Notes: a model not told the origin generated them from the sequence alone. A DNA stretch of 43,270 bases from Flavobacterium oncorhynchi (GCF_002217355.1 NZ_MUHA01000024.1:1-43270); one strand, 5' to 3'. Counted from the first letter of the stretch, positions 25,725 through 34,000 are shown. Made by a program: numbers and translations.

Positions 25725-26456
25725 TTATTCTACTTCAACAAATTCTTTCTCTAGAGCAACAGCTTTGGGAAACAAGATATTATTCTCTAAATGAATATGT
25801 TTATGTAAATCTTCTTCAAACTCTTTAAGCATTGCAAAAGTTACTCTGTACGTTGTACAAGCATCTGCTGGAGGCGTATAGTTATTTGTCAAGGCAGCTA
25901 TTTCTCTAAAACGTTCTCCCTCATTATCATGCTCATGCATCATCATTGCAATTGGGTTGGATACCGTTCCAAAAGAAGGCTGTGATAAAACTCCATCAGA
26001 TTCTTTTGTTTTAACCATTCTCTTTACAAAAGGGAATAAAACTAATTCCTCTTTTTTCATATGCTGAGACAATTCTCCTGCACAACCTATAAACAACTCA
26101 TTTATTCTAAATAACTCAGGATGGTTTGCTCCGTGTACTTTGCATAATTTATCTAGGAAAGCAAGAAGTGTCTGCGATTTCTCCTCTACATAACGATGAT
26201 GTGTTTTCTCAATATAATCTGCTAATAAATCTAAAGGCCAAGAATTAAAGTCTATTGAACCATTATTCTCTGATTGCAAAACCTCATAAACACTTTGCAG
26301 CAAAGCATCAGAATCTATTTTTTGTTTTTCGCATACTTCAGTTACCGTTCTGTTTCCTTTACAGCAAAAATCAATTCTATATTTTGAAAACACTGCAGCG
26401 GTTCTAAAATCCTGAGCTACAAAAGATCCTATTGTTTTATTTTTTAAATTTTCCAT
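25725..26456 (-). CDS. ric: Iron-sulfur cluster repair di-iron protein (Ric/ScdA/YtfE)
   Basis: Repairs Fe-S clusters damaged by nitric oxide or peroxide; cytoplasmic, 243 residues from the ATG at 26456 (a TTG three codons upstream is less likely). The N-terminal ScdA_N (DUF542) part contains FSKYRIDFCCKGNRTV (about 23-38) with the Cys pair 31-32. The hemerythrin-like domain follows, with iron-binding His/Glu in THHRYVEEK, VHGANHPEL, QHMKKEELVLFPF, MMHEHDNEGERF and HKHIHLENNILFP. It begins 19 bases after norB on the same strand, so NO reduction and repair of NO damage are made together. Confidence 0.95.
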   Translation of the reverse strand: MENLKNKTIGSFVAQDFRTAAVFSKYRIDFCCKGNRTVTEVCEKQKIDSDALLQSVYEVLQSENNGSIDFNSWPLDLLADYIEKTHHRYVEEKSQTLLAFLDKLCKVHGANHPELFRINELFIGCAGELSQHMKKEELVLFPFVKRMVKTKESDGVLSQPSFGTVSNPIAMMMHEHDNEGERFREIAALTNNYTPPADACTTYRVTFAMLKEFEEDLHKHIHLENNILFPKAVALEKEFVEVE

Positions 26457-26475
26457 GATAATCAATTTTTAATTT

Positions 26476-28713
26476 TTATTTGTTTTTATTTTTTAAGGTC
26501 AGGTCAAATACAAACCAAGCCATTGTTATAAATCCGATTCCGAATATAGAATCTCCTATTGCGCGAAGCCATTTTAAGGTAATCATTGCCGGCTGCTGCA
26601 TTAACTCAGAAGAACGAGCGTACCACATACCGTGATCGATACTTTCGATTGCCTGCCAAACTCCTATTGGAAGCAAACTCAATATTGCCATCAAGAACAA
26701 ACCAATATTTAAGCTCCAAAAAGTAATTTTAAGCAGTTTAGTATTCCAGTTTACATTTCTGTATAAACTTCTCAATACAAATAATACTAAACCTATTCCC
26801 AGCATTCCATAAACTCCAAACAAAGCAGTATGTCCGTGCAATGGCGTAGTATTTAAACCTTGTACATAATAAAGTGCGATTGGAGGATTAATAATAAATC
26901 CGAAAATTCCAGCTCCGAGAAAATTCCAAAATGCCACAGAAATCATAAAATAAATCGGCCATTTGTAGTCAGCAATCCATTGTGTTGATTTTGAAATTTT
27001 ATAGTTTTGATACGCTTCAAATCCAATTAAAGTTAAAGGCACAACTTCTAAGGCACTGAAAGTAGCTCCTAATGCCATAATTGCAGTTGGAGTTCCTGAG
27101 AAGTACAAATGGTGAAAAGTTCCCAAAATACCTCCTGACATGAAGATAATTGTTGCAAACAAAACATTTAATGTAGCTGTTTTAGTTTTCAATAATCCTA
27201 ATCGAACAAACAAGAAAGCAATAACAACCGTTGCAAATACTTCAAAGAATCCCTCAACCCAAAGGTGAACAACCCACCATCTCCAATATTCGGCAATAGC
27301 CAGATTTGTTTGTCTCCCCCACATTAAACCAGCTCCATAAAACATGGCAATTGCAGTACAAGAAACTAGGAATAAAATGATTAGATTTTTTTCTTCTGTT
27401 TTTTTCTTTAAAACTGGTATTAATGGACGAATCATTAAAGCAAGCCATAAAAACAATCCAATCAAAAGGAAAATCTGCCAAAAACGACCTAAATCAACAT
27501 ATTCATAACCTTGGTGACCAAACCAAAAGTTTTGTACTAAATTCAATTTCTGCATTACGCCAAACCATTGTCCAGTCATTGAACCTAAAACAATTATCAA
27601 TAAAGCAACGAATAAGAAGTTCACTCCAAAACATTGAAATTTAGGATCTTTCCCCGAAACTGCTGGTGCAATATACAGTCCAGTTGCAAGCCAAGCTGTC
27701 GCAATCCAGAAAATAGCCAATTGTGTATGCCATGTTCTTGTTACTGCATAAGGTAAAATTTGATCGATTGGAATACCGTACAAACCATTTCCTTCAACGC
27801 CATAATGAGCCGTTATTATCCCGAACACCATTTGTAAAACCATTAACAAACTAACGATCCAGAAGTATTTTGTAACCAATCCCATCGATGGAGTTTTACC
27901 TTGTTTAATGATTGGATCTTCTTTTGGAAGTGGAAATTCTTCTTCTTCACCCGATTTTGCATGATAAAACACTAAAATACCAACACTTAAAATCAACAAA
28001 ATAATACTGACACCAGACCAAGCTAAAAGTTCTTTAGTAGCTTTATTGCCCACTAATTCATCTGCCGGCCAATTATGCGTATAAGAAATATCTGAATCAG
28101 GACGATTTGTAACTGTTGCCCATGTTGCCCAAAAGAAAAACGCATTCATTTTATGCATTTTATCTTCATCTTTAATAGAGTTTTTAGGAATTGCGTATTC
28201 CTCTCTCTGTTTATCAAATTTTGGATCATTGGTAAAAAGACCTTTATAATATTCACTCAAACCTTCAATCGCAGCAACACGATTTTCAGATATAGTAAGA
28301 ACTCCTGTATTTGGATCATATCGATTGGTTCGCACATCTTTTTGCAAACGAACTTTTAAGGCCGATTGTTTTTCTTCATCAAGTTCATCAAACTTTTTAT
28401 TGAAGTCCTTTTGGGCAAATTTATCCAGTATAAAAACTGCCTCACGATGAAGCCAATCTGCTGTCCAATCTGGTGCAACATAAGCACCGTGACCCCAAAT
28501 TGAGCCAACTTCCTGTCCGCCTATACTCTGCCAAATATTTTGTCCGTCCTTAATTTCTTCTTCAGAAAAAATAACTTTTCCGCTATCAGAAACAATTTCT
28601 TTTGGAACTGGCGGAGCCTGCTGATAGATTTCGTAACCGTAATAACCTAATACAGAAAATGATATAGCCATTACTAAAATAAAGACTATCCACAATTTTT
28701 TTTCTCTTTTCAT
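26476..28713 (-). CDS. norB: Quinol-dependent nitric oxide reductase (qNOR)
   Basis: Reduces two NO to N2O at the inner membrane; 745 residues, the size of single-subunit qNOR (NorZ) in which a NorC-like extension is fused to NorB. The N-terminal part has a membrane anchor (9-28) and the extracytoplasmic qNOR domain (about 30-215, with IWQSIGGQEVGSIWGHGAYVAPDWTADWLHREA). No CxxCH is present, so electrons come from quinol. About 12 helices follow with the NOR markers: heme-binding histidines (TRTWHTQLAIFW), HLWVEGFFEVFATV with the conserved glutamates, HHLYFSG and LHGHTALFGVYG. It leads a norB-ric operon and has the proposed operator 13 bases before its ATG. Confidence 0.96.
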   Translation of the reverse strand: MKREKKLWIVFILVMAISFSVLGYYGYEIYQQAPPVPKEIVSDSGKVIFSEEEIKDGQNIWQSIGGQEVGSIWGHGAYVAPDWTADWLHREAVFILDKFAQKDFNKKFDELDEEKQSALKVRLQKDVRTNRYDPNTGVLTISENRVAAIEGLSEYYKGLFTNDPKFDKQREEYAIPKNSIKDEDKMHKMNAFFFWATWATVTNRPDSDISYTHNWPADELVGNKATKELLAWSGVSIILLILSVGILVFYHAKSGEEEEFPLPKEDPIIKQGKTPSMGLVTKYFWIVSLLMVLQMVFGIITAHYGVEGNGLYGIPIDQILPYAVTRTWHTQLAIFWIATAWLATGLYIAPAVSGKDPKFQCFGVNFLFVALLIIVLGSMTGQWFGVMQKLNLVQNFWFGHQGYEYVDLGRFWQIFLLIGLFLWLALMIRPLIPVLKKKTEEKNLIILFLVSCTAIAMFYGAGLMWGRQTNLAIAEYWRWWVVHLWVEGFFEVFATVVIAFLFVRLGLLKTKTATLNVLFATIIFMSGGILGTFHHLYFSGTPTAIMALGATFSALEVVPLTLIGFEAYQNYKISKSTQWIADYKWPIYFMISVAFWNFLGAGIFGFIINPPIALYYVQGLNTTPLHGHTALFGVYGMLGIGLVLFVLRSLYRNVNWNTKLLKITFWSLNIGLFLMAILSLLPIGVWQAIESIDHGMWYARSSELMQQPAMITLKWLRAIGDSIFGIGFITMAWFVFDLTLKNKNK

Positions 28714-28726
28714 TTCTAATCAATTC

Positions 28727-28752
28727 AATAAAAGACATTTTTATCTTTTATT
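28727..28752. promoter_or_regulatory. Proposed NO-regulator operator at norB
   Basis: AATAAAAGAC (28727-28736), six-base spacer, ATCTTTTATT (28743-28752): the nirK element with a single mismatch between arms. Read toward norB, the gene-proximal arm is GTCTTTTATT, identical to the nirK one. It ends 13 bases before the start codon. Confidence 0.7.
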
Positions 28753-28755
28753 TGT

Positions 28756-28798
28756 TTTTAAAAAAACTCCAAACCTTGTTTAAAGGATTCGGAGTTTT
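28756..28798 (-). terminator. Terminator between azurin and norB
   Basis: On the minus strand AAAACTCC and GGAGTTTT (28791-28798 and 28763-28770) form the outer stem with CCTTTAAACAAGG as inner stem, followed by a T run. It separates the Rrf2-azurin unit from norB-ric. Confidence 0.8.
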
Positions 28799-28804
28799 GG
28801 TTAT

Positions 28805-29323
28805 TTACTCAACAATCAATACGCCTTTCATCATAGCCACGTGACCAGGGAAAGAGCAGATAAATGGATATGATCCTTTTTTATCAATTGTAAACTCAAT
28901 CGTATCTTCTTCTCCTCCTCCTAATAATTTAGTATGAGCAATAATTGAAGCTTTTTCAGATTCTGGAATAAAATCAGTTGCTTTTGCATCATTAGCTTTC
29001 AAAGCAAAAGCCGCTTGATCTGTACCTTCTTGAAGAATAACTAGATTATGTCCCATCGCTTCTTTTGGGATTTTACCAACATGTTTTAAGGTAAGCGTAA
29101 TTGGTTTTCCTGCAACTGCTTTCAATTCATTGGTGCTAAACTGCATTTGGTCATTTCCTTCAATAACTAATACATTTTCTGCGGTTGAAGTTACAGGAGC
29201 AGCTTCTCCTTCTGTTGAAGTTTCTGTTTGCTCTTCAACTGGTGCAGTTTCTTTTTTACCGCAAGAAGTTATTGTTAAAAATCCCATTAGGATTAATAGT
29301 GAAATTTTGGTTTTTGTATTCAT
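28805..29323 (-). CDS. Azurin-like copper lipoprotein
   Basis: Blue copper electron carrier of 172 residues. The lipoprotein signal ends at Cys21 (TITSC), followed by a low-complexity acidic/Thr linker (about 24-48), so the cupredoxin domain (about 50-172) is held on a flexible tether. Type 1 copper ligands are His92 (MGHNLV), Cys156, His161 and Met165, in the C-x4-H-x3-M spacing of azurins (SFPGHVAMM). It can pass electrons to the cytochrome c or copper domain of NirK. It lies 22 bases after the Rrf2 regulator gene on the same strand and ends at a terminator before norB. Confidence 0.93.
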   Translation of the reverse strand: MNTKTKISLLILMGFLTITSCGKKETAPVEEQTETSTEGEAAPVTSTAENVLVIEGNDQMQFSTNELKAVAGKPITLTLKHVGKIPKEAMGHNLVILQEGTDQAAFALKANDAKATDFIPESEKASIIAHTKLLGGGEEDTIEFTIDKKGSYPFICSFPGHVAMMKGVLIVE

Positions 29324-29345
29324 TTTTTTAGGTATTTATTTAATA

Positions 29346-29795
29346 TTAATCGTTTATATTCAATGTTTTTAAAAAAAAGTCTCCTGATTTTACTCCTAAT
29401 GCCAGCTGTTCAAGAGTAGTTTTGGTAAGCATCTCTAAAAGTAAACCTCTAATCTTTTTAAATTCATGATGAACTGGACACGGATGCTCTTCAGAACATT
29501 CTTTTAAACCAATACCACAGCCCTTATAAATTTTATCTCCATCAATGGCATCTACAATCTGAATTAATTTTATAGTTTTCAATGCCTCATTCGAAACTTC
29601 GAATCCTCCTCCAACTCCTTTAGCCGAATGAATTATTCCGCTTTTAGTCAAAATCTGCATAATTTTAGCCGTAAATGGTTCCGGAGAATCAATTTCTTTT
29701 GCTACATCTTTTATTCCAACCCTTATTCCTTTAGAAGATTTTGTTGCAATAAAAATAGAAGCCCTAATTCCGTACTCACACGCTTTTGAAAACAT
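29346..29795 (-). CDS. Rrf2-family regulator, NsrR-like
   Basis: Transcription factor of 149 residues with the Rrf2 winged-helix domain at the N-terminus: ACEYGIRASIFIATKS (5-20), KDVAKEIDSPEPFTAKIMQIL (29-49) and the wing SAKGVGGGFEVS (57-68). Three cysteines follow, Cys93, Cys100 and Cys106 (KGCGIGLKECSEEHPCPVH), as needed to hold an Fe-S cluster in NsrR, IscR and RirA. Given neighbours nirK, norB, ric and azurin, NO sensing through the cluster is the likeliest role (NsrR type). It is the first gene of a unit with azurin and carries the shared inverted repeat in its own promoter, which suggests autoregulation. Confidence 0.9.
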   Translation of the reverse strand: MFSKACEYGIRASIFIATKSSKGIRVGIKDVAKEIDSPEPFTAKIMQILTKSGIIHSAKGVGGGFEVSNEALKTIKLIQIVDAIDGDKIYKGCGIGLKECSEEHPCPVHHEFKKIRGLLLEMLTKTTLEQLALGVKSGDFFLKTLNIND

Positions 29796-29816
29796 ATCTC
29801 ATTAATTAATTCCATA

Positions 29817-29848
29817 CAAAATTATCTAATTTTATTATAAAAGACAAA
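29817..29848 (-). promoter_or_regulatory. Promoter of the Rrf2-azurin unit
   Basis: On the minus strand TTTG (29848-29845) is followed after 20 bases by TAATTTTG (29824-29817), a match to TANNTTTG. The -33 box lies inside the inverted repeat 29836-29861, so a bound protein would block it. Confidence 0.6.
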
Positions 29849-29861
29849 TTTATCTTTAATT
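29836..29861. promoter_or_regulatory. Proposed NO-regulator operator at the Rrf2 gene
   Basis: TATAAAAGAC (29836-29845), six-base spacer, ATCTTTAATT (29852-29861). It has the same 10-6-10 layout as at nirK and norB, with one change per arm from the norB version. It overlaps the -33 element of the Rrf2 promoter. Confidence 0.65.
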
Positions 29862-29958
29862 AATTTTCTAAAACAAAAACTTATTTATAACCAGAATAAT
29901 TTAGAAGTGCTAAAACACTTATTTGACTTAAAATTCACATAAAACCCAATTTTAATTT

Positions 29959-29966
29959 TAACTTTG
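29959..29966 (+). promoter_or_regulatory. -7 element of the NYN gene
   Basis: TAACTTTG fits TANNTTTG and lies 29 bases before the ATG at 29996. No TTG at the normal -33 distance was found. Confidence 0.4.
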
Positions 29967-29995
29967 AGAATACTAATTTTTCTAATATTGAAATA

Positions 29996-30778
29996 ATGGC
30001 TTTAAGCAACTCAAAAGATCTAAAATTAGCTGTTCTTATTGATGCAGATAATGTACCCTACAGCAATGTAAAAGGTATGATGGAAGAGATCGCAAAGTTT
30101 GGCACACCAACTACAAAACGTATTTATGCTGATTGGACAAAGCCAAATGCAAACGGATGGAAATCTGTATTATTGGAGCACGCCATTACTCCTATTCAAC
30201 AATATAGTTATACGGTTGGAAAAAACTCATCAGATTCAGCCTTGATTATTGATGCAATGGATTTACTTTATTCAGGGAAACTTGATGGTTTTTGTATCGT
30301 ATCAAGCGACAGTGACTTTACCCGTTTAGCGGTGCGTCTTCGAGAATCTGGTATGAAAGTAATTGGTATAGGCGAAAAGAAAACACCAAGTTCTTTTATT
30401 GCCGCCTGCGACAGATTTATCTATATTGAAGTTCTAGACGGTGCAATTCAGAAAAAGAAACCCAAAACCGTTGTTGCTGCAGATACTAAAAAACTGGTTG
30501 AAAAACCTGCAGAAAAAGCATTGCATAAAATTGATAAACAAACCATAGAACTTATCGAAGCCACTATTGAAGACATTGAAGATGATGACGGCTGGGCATT
30601 TTTAGGTGATGTTGGAAATTTGATTGTAAAGAAAAAACCCGAATTCGACCCTAGAAATTACGGATTTTCTAAGCTTACGCCAATGCTGAAATCACTTACT
30701 GATATTCTAGAAATCGACGAAAGAGAGTCTGACAAAAAAGGCATTAAACATGTCTATGTTAGATTACGATTCAATTAA
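29996..30778 (+). CDS. NYN-domain putative ribonuclease with OST-HTH/LOTUS domain
   Basis: Protein of 260 residues. The N-terminal NYN (PIN-like) domain (about 8-150) shows acidic metal-binding residues in LIDADNVPYSNV (Asp16, Asp18), LIIDAMDLLYSG and IVSSDSDFTRLAVRLRESG. A linker (about 155-180) leads to a C-terminal OST-HTH/LOTUS domain (about 180-255) with DDGWAFLGDVGNLIVKKKP and FDPRNYGFSKLTPMLKSL. The fold pair is that of bacterial relatives of MARF1, thought to cut or handle RNA. It is cytoplasmic, with no signal. It starts close to the next gene (32 bases) but the functions do not obviously connect. Confidence 0.92.
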   Translation: MALSNSKDLKLAVLIDADNVPYSNVKGMMEEIAKFGTPTTKRIYADWTKPNANGWKSVLLEHAITPIQQYSYTVGKNSSDSALIIDAMDLLYSGKLDGFCIVSSDSDFTRLAVRLRESGMKVIGIGEKKTPSSFIAACDRFIYIEVLDGAIQKKKPKTVVAADTKKLVEKPAEKALHKIDKQTIELIEATIEDIEDDDGWAFLGDVGNLIVKKKPEFDPRNYGFSKLTPMLKSLTDILEIDERESDKKGIKHVYVRLRFN

Positions 30779-30810
30779 TTAAAATTTTACCTTATTAATA
30801 CTTTAAAAAC

Positions 30811-32325
30811 ATGAGAAAAAAATTCTTTATCTACGGATTCTTATTGTTTCTAATTGTTGCAGCAATTTACTATTATACTGGACGTGGTTTTTTATTAGTA
30901 ATAATTCTTCCAATATTATTACTTGTTGGTGCTTACAATGCATCTCAAGAAAAACATGCCATTTTAAGAAACTTTCCTGTTTTGGGATATTTCAGATATT
31001 TATTTGAAATGATCGCACCCGAAATTCAACAATATTTTATTGAAAGATCTACAGACGGAAAACCTTTCTCCAGAAACCAACGCTCATTAGTTTATCAAAG
31101 AGCCAAAAATATTGATTCAAGTACACCTTTTGGAACGCAGCAAAATTTAAACACTGAAAGTTATGAAGGAATAAAACATTCTATCTTTCCAGCTAAAGTG
31201 AACGAAGAATTACCTCGTGTTTTAGTAGGTGGAAAAGACTGTAAACAACCTTACTCTGCTTCTTTATTTAATGTTTCTGCGATGAGTTTTGGTTCGCTGA
31301 GCGAAAATGCCGTTCGCGCTATAAATATTGGAGCGCAAAAAGGAAATTTTTATCAAAATACAGGCGAAGGTGGATTAACTGAATTTCATCTTGCCGGCGG
31401 AGGCGATATTACTTGGCAAATTGGTACAGGATATTTTGGCTGTCGTGATGCCGAAGGAAATTTCAGCCCAGAAAATTTCTCTGAAAAGGCAAATCTTCCA
31501 AATGTAAAAATGATCGAAATTAAACTTTCTCAAGGCGCAAAACCAGGACATGGAGGCGTACTTCCAGCAAAAAAAAATACAGAACAAATTGCAAAAATTA
31601 GAGGAGTTCAACCACATACAATGATTCTTTCTCCTCCGGGGCATCATGCTTTTTCTGATTCTAAAGGGTTGATTCGATTTATTGCACAGTTACGTGAATT
31701 ATCAAACGGAAAACCTATTGGTTTTAAATTGTGTATTGGTAACACGGCTGAATTTGAAGCAATCTGTCACGAAATGATCGCTGAAGATATTTATCCTGAT
31801 TTTATAACTATTGATGGTGCCGAAGGAGGAACCGGCGCAGCTCCTTTAGAATTTGCTGATGGCGTTGGAATGCCATTTGAACCTGCTTTAATATTCGTAA
31901 ACAAAACATTGATTGGATTAAATATTCGTGACAAAATACGCATTATTGGAAGCGGAAAAATTATTTCCGGATATTCTATTCTGCACGCCATTGCTTTAGG
32001 TGCAGATATGTGTAACAGTGCTCGCGGCTTTATGTTTTCACTTGGCTGTATTCAAGCTTTAAGATGTCATAATAACGAATGCCCGACTGGAGTTGCTACA
32101 CAAAACAAAATGCTCATGAAAGGTTTGGTCGTTACAGATAAATCAGATCGTGTTTATCATTTTCATAAAAACACACTTCATTCTGCAAACGAACTTTTGG
32201 CCGCAGCAGGAAAAACCTCTTTTGCCGATGTAGATATTAATATATTTATGCGTGGTGATGAATTTACCAATTTATCAGAGTTGTATTTCCCAGATAACCT
32301 GACAAATGTTACCAAAATAAATTAA
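30811..32325 (+). CDS. Membrane-anchored FMN-binding glutamate-synthase-family protein
   Basis: Protein of 504 residues. Two N-terminal hydrophobic segments (about 6-22 and 26-42) anchor it. The rest matches the FMN-binding synthase domain of glutamate synthase: SAMSFGSLSENAVRAINIGA, GEGGLTEFH, QGAKPGHGGVLPAKK, IDGAEGGTGAAPLEF and GSGKIISG. The cysteines of the 3Fe-4S site are present as CIQALRCHNNEC (C-x5-C-x4-C). The glutaminase domain of GltB is missing, so it does not make glutamate in the usual way alone. Such stand-alone proteins are widespread and their reaction is not established. It ends at a strong terminator. Confidence 0.88.
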   Translation: MRKKFFIYGFLLFLIVAAIYYYTGRGFLLVIILPILLLVGAYNASQEKHAILRNFPVLGYFRYLFEMIAPEIQQYFIERSTDGKPFSRNQRSLVYQRAKNIDSSTPFGTQQNLNTESYEGIKHSIFPAKVNEELPRVLVGGKDCKQPYSASLFNVSAMSFGSLSENAVRAINIGAQKGNFYQNTGEGGLTEFHLAGGGDITWQIGTGYFGCRDAEGNFSPENFSEKANLPNVKMIEIKLSQGAKPGHGGVLPAKKNTEQIAKIRGVQPHTMILSPPGHHAFSDSKGLIRFIAQLRELSNGKPIGFKLCIGNTAEFEAICHEMIAEDIYPDFITIDGAEGGTGAAPLEFADGVGMPFEPALIFVNKTLIGLNIRDKIRIIGSGKIISGYSILHAIALGADMCNSARGFMFSLGCIQALRCHNNECPTGVATQNKMLMKGLVVTDKSDRVYHFHKNTLHSANELLAAAGKTSFADVDINIFMRGDEFTNLSELYFPDNLTNVTKIN

Positions 32326-32330
32326 ATAGA

Positions 32331-32365
32331 AATGCCTCTTTATTATTTAAAGAGGCATTTTTTTT
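32331..32365 (+). terminator. Terminator after the glutamate-synthase-like gene
   Basis: AATGCCTCTTTA (32331-32342 region) pairs with TAAAGAGGCATT around a short loop, then a run of eight T on the plus strand. It begins 5 bases after the stop codon. Confidence 0.9.
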
Positions 32366-32436
32366 ATAACTCAAACTTTACCAAAATAACTTTTGAGTGC
32401 ACTTAATAATTATTTTATAAAACTCATAAAAAGAGT

Positions 32437-32841
32437 TTAATTCAGTAGTTCTGGCAAAGTTTCTTTATTTATAATCTGTTTTACAAAAACGGTATTATCA
32501 TCTGCCAAAAAATAGGCATCAAACTGAATCCCTTCTTCCACCAGATCTTTTGGTATTTGATTTTTCTTTATCATTTCCTTTAATAACTTATCAAACACAA
32601 TTCCCGCCGCTAATTTATTAGGAGCGTTTTGTTCTAAATTAGTTTCAAATCGCAGTTCAATTTTATCATCATTGATATATCCTCGAGCTGTTGTCAGTGT
32701 AACATTTTCAGCTTTAAAATTAGGTGCTGCAGCATTATAAGAAGTTACAAATTCCTGAAGCTTTTGCTTAGCATTTTTACAGCTAATAACCATTACTGTC
32801 ATTATAAGGACAAGCGAGATTTGAGTGATTTTCTTTAACAT
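32437..32841 (-). CDS. Small lipoprotein of unknown function
   Basis: Protein of 134 residues from the ATG at 32841 (a TTG two codons upstream is less likely). The lipoprotein signal ends in MVISC at about Cys21. The mature part (about 22-134) is mixed helix/strand with FKAENVTLTTARGYINDDKIELRFETNL and FDAYFLADDNTVFVKQIINKETLPELL. I do not recognise the family. It is a single-gene unit, convergent with the glutamate-synthase-like gene, whose hairpin lies between them. Confidence 0.75.
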   Translation of the reverse strand: MLKKITQISLVLIMTVMVISCKNAKQKLQEFVTSYNAAAPNFKAENVTLTTARGYINDDKIELRFETNLEQNAPNKLAAGIVFDKLLKEMIKKNQIPKDLVEEGIQFDAYFLADDNTVFVKQIINKETLPELLN

Positions 32842-33023
32842 AATCAATTTTATTTAATTTTTTGAAGTCTTAAAAGTGCTTCAAGATAGTAATAATCTGC
32901 GTAATTTATTGAATTTGTAAATTCATAAGATAAAGCAGATCTGTTTATTTTTTTATTAATTTTTAACTCCTTTTCATTATAATTTAAAATTTTACAAAGA
33001 GCGATAACTTAAAAGATTAATTG

Positions 33024-33031
33024 TAATTTTG
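33024..33031 (+). promoter_or_regulatory. -7 element of the DUF2809-rdgB unit
   Basis: TAATTTTG matches TANNTTTG; transcription would start near 33038, 14 bases before the TTG start codon. No -33 TTG at the standard distance is visible. Confidence 0.45.
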
Positions 33032-33051
33032 CTTGAAGCAAAAAAGTAAAC

Positions 33052-33447
33052 TTGAACAAAACCCGAATACAATATTCCGTTTTACTTCTGACTATTATTC
33101 TTTTAGGAATTCTTTCAAGGAAAATCTCATTTATTCCGTTATGGATTGGTGATTTTCTATATGCAATTATGATTTATTTTCTGATTCGAATCTTGTTTAC
33201 CCATAAAAAAGCCATTTTTATAATAATCTATTCTCTACTAATATGTTACAGCATTGAGTTCTTGCAGCTTTATCAAAGCGACTGGATCATATCACTCAGA
33301 AAAACACTTTTTGGAAGATACGTTTTAGGACAAGGTTTTCTTTGGAGTGATATTCTTGCTTATACATTTGGAATTGCTTTTGTCTTTTTAATCGAAAAAT
33401 TCACTTTAAAATATAATACTCATGAAACTCGTTTTCGCTTCAAATAA
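33052..33447 (+). CDS. DUF2809-family membrane protein
   Basis: Membrane protein of 131 residues with four hydrophobic helices (about 8-24, 28-48, 53-70 and 98-117) and the DUF2809 pattern LGILSRK...PLWIGDFLYAIMIYFLIR...YSIEFLQLYQSDWIISLRKTLFGRYVLGQGFLWSDILAY. The function is unknown. The start must be TTG at 33052: an in-frame stop lies six codons upstream and no suitable ATG exists before the first helix. Its last 26 bases overlap rdgB, which suggests coupled translation. Confidence 0.8.
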   Translation: MNKTRIQYSVLLLTIILLGILSRKISFIPLWIGDFLYAIMIYFLIRILFTHKKAIFIIIYSLLICYSIEFLQLYQSDWIISLRKTLFGRYVLGQGFLWSDILAYTFGIAFVFLIEKFTLKYNTHETRFRFK

Positions 33448-34000
33448 TTTAAATAAAATCAAAGAAATTCAAAGTATTCTTAACGGATCTATTCAGCTTT
33501 TAAGCTTAGAAGATATTGGCTGTCATGAAGAAATTCCGGAAACGGCAGATACAATTGAAGGCAACGCCATTTTAAAAGCTGATTATGTAACTGAAAAATA
33601 CGGTTACGACTGTTTTGCAGATGATACGGGCTTAGAAGTAAAAGCTTTAAACGGAGAACCGGGTGTTTATTCGGCAAGATATGCGGGTGAACAGAAAAAT
33701 GCCGATGATAACATGAATAAACTTTTGGATGCTCTAAAAAACGAAGAAGATCGCAGTGCACAGTTCAAGACCGTTATTGCATTAAATTTAAATGGCGCTC
33801 AGCATCTTTTTACCGGCTTGGCTAAAGGAACTATTACTTTGAATAAAACTGGAAATCATGGTTTTGGATACGATCCTATTTTTCAGCCCACAAATTATAA
33901 TGAAACTTTTGCCGAACTATCAGCTGAAGTTAAAAATAAAATCAGCCATCGTGCAAAGGCAACTGAGCAACTTATTGATTTCCTGAATAGAACAAAATAA
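33422..34000 (+). CDS. rdgB: XTP/dITP diphosphatase (non-canonical purine NTP pyrophosphatase)
   Basis: House-cleaning enzyme that hydrolyses ITP, dITP and XTP to monophosphates so deaminated purines do not enter nucleic acids. 192 residues, normal for the HAM1/RdgB family. Family motifs are all visible: the N-terminal FASNNLNKIKEIQ (4-16), CFADDTGLEVKALNGEPGVYSARYAG (about 66-91), GFGYDPIFQP (about 148-157) and SHRAKA near the C-terminus (about 178-183). Cytoplasmic. It starts inside the end of the DUF2809 gene, so the two form an operon. Confidence 0.96.
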   Translation: MKLVFASNNLNKIKEIQSILNGSIQLLSLEDIGCHEEIPETADTIEGNAILKADYVTEKYGYDCFADDTGLEVKALNGEPGVYSARYAGEQKNADDNMNKLLDALKNEEDRSAQFKTVIALNLNGAQHLFTGLAKGTITLNKTGNHGFGYDPIFQPTNYNETFAELSAEVKNKISHRAKATEQLIDFLNRTK

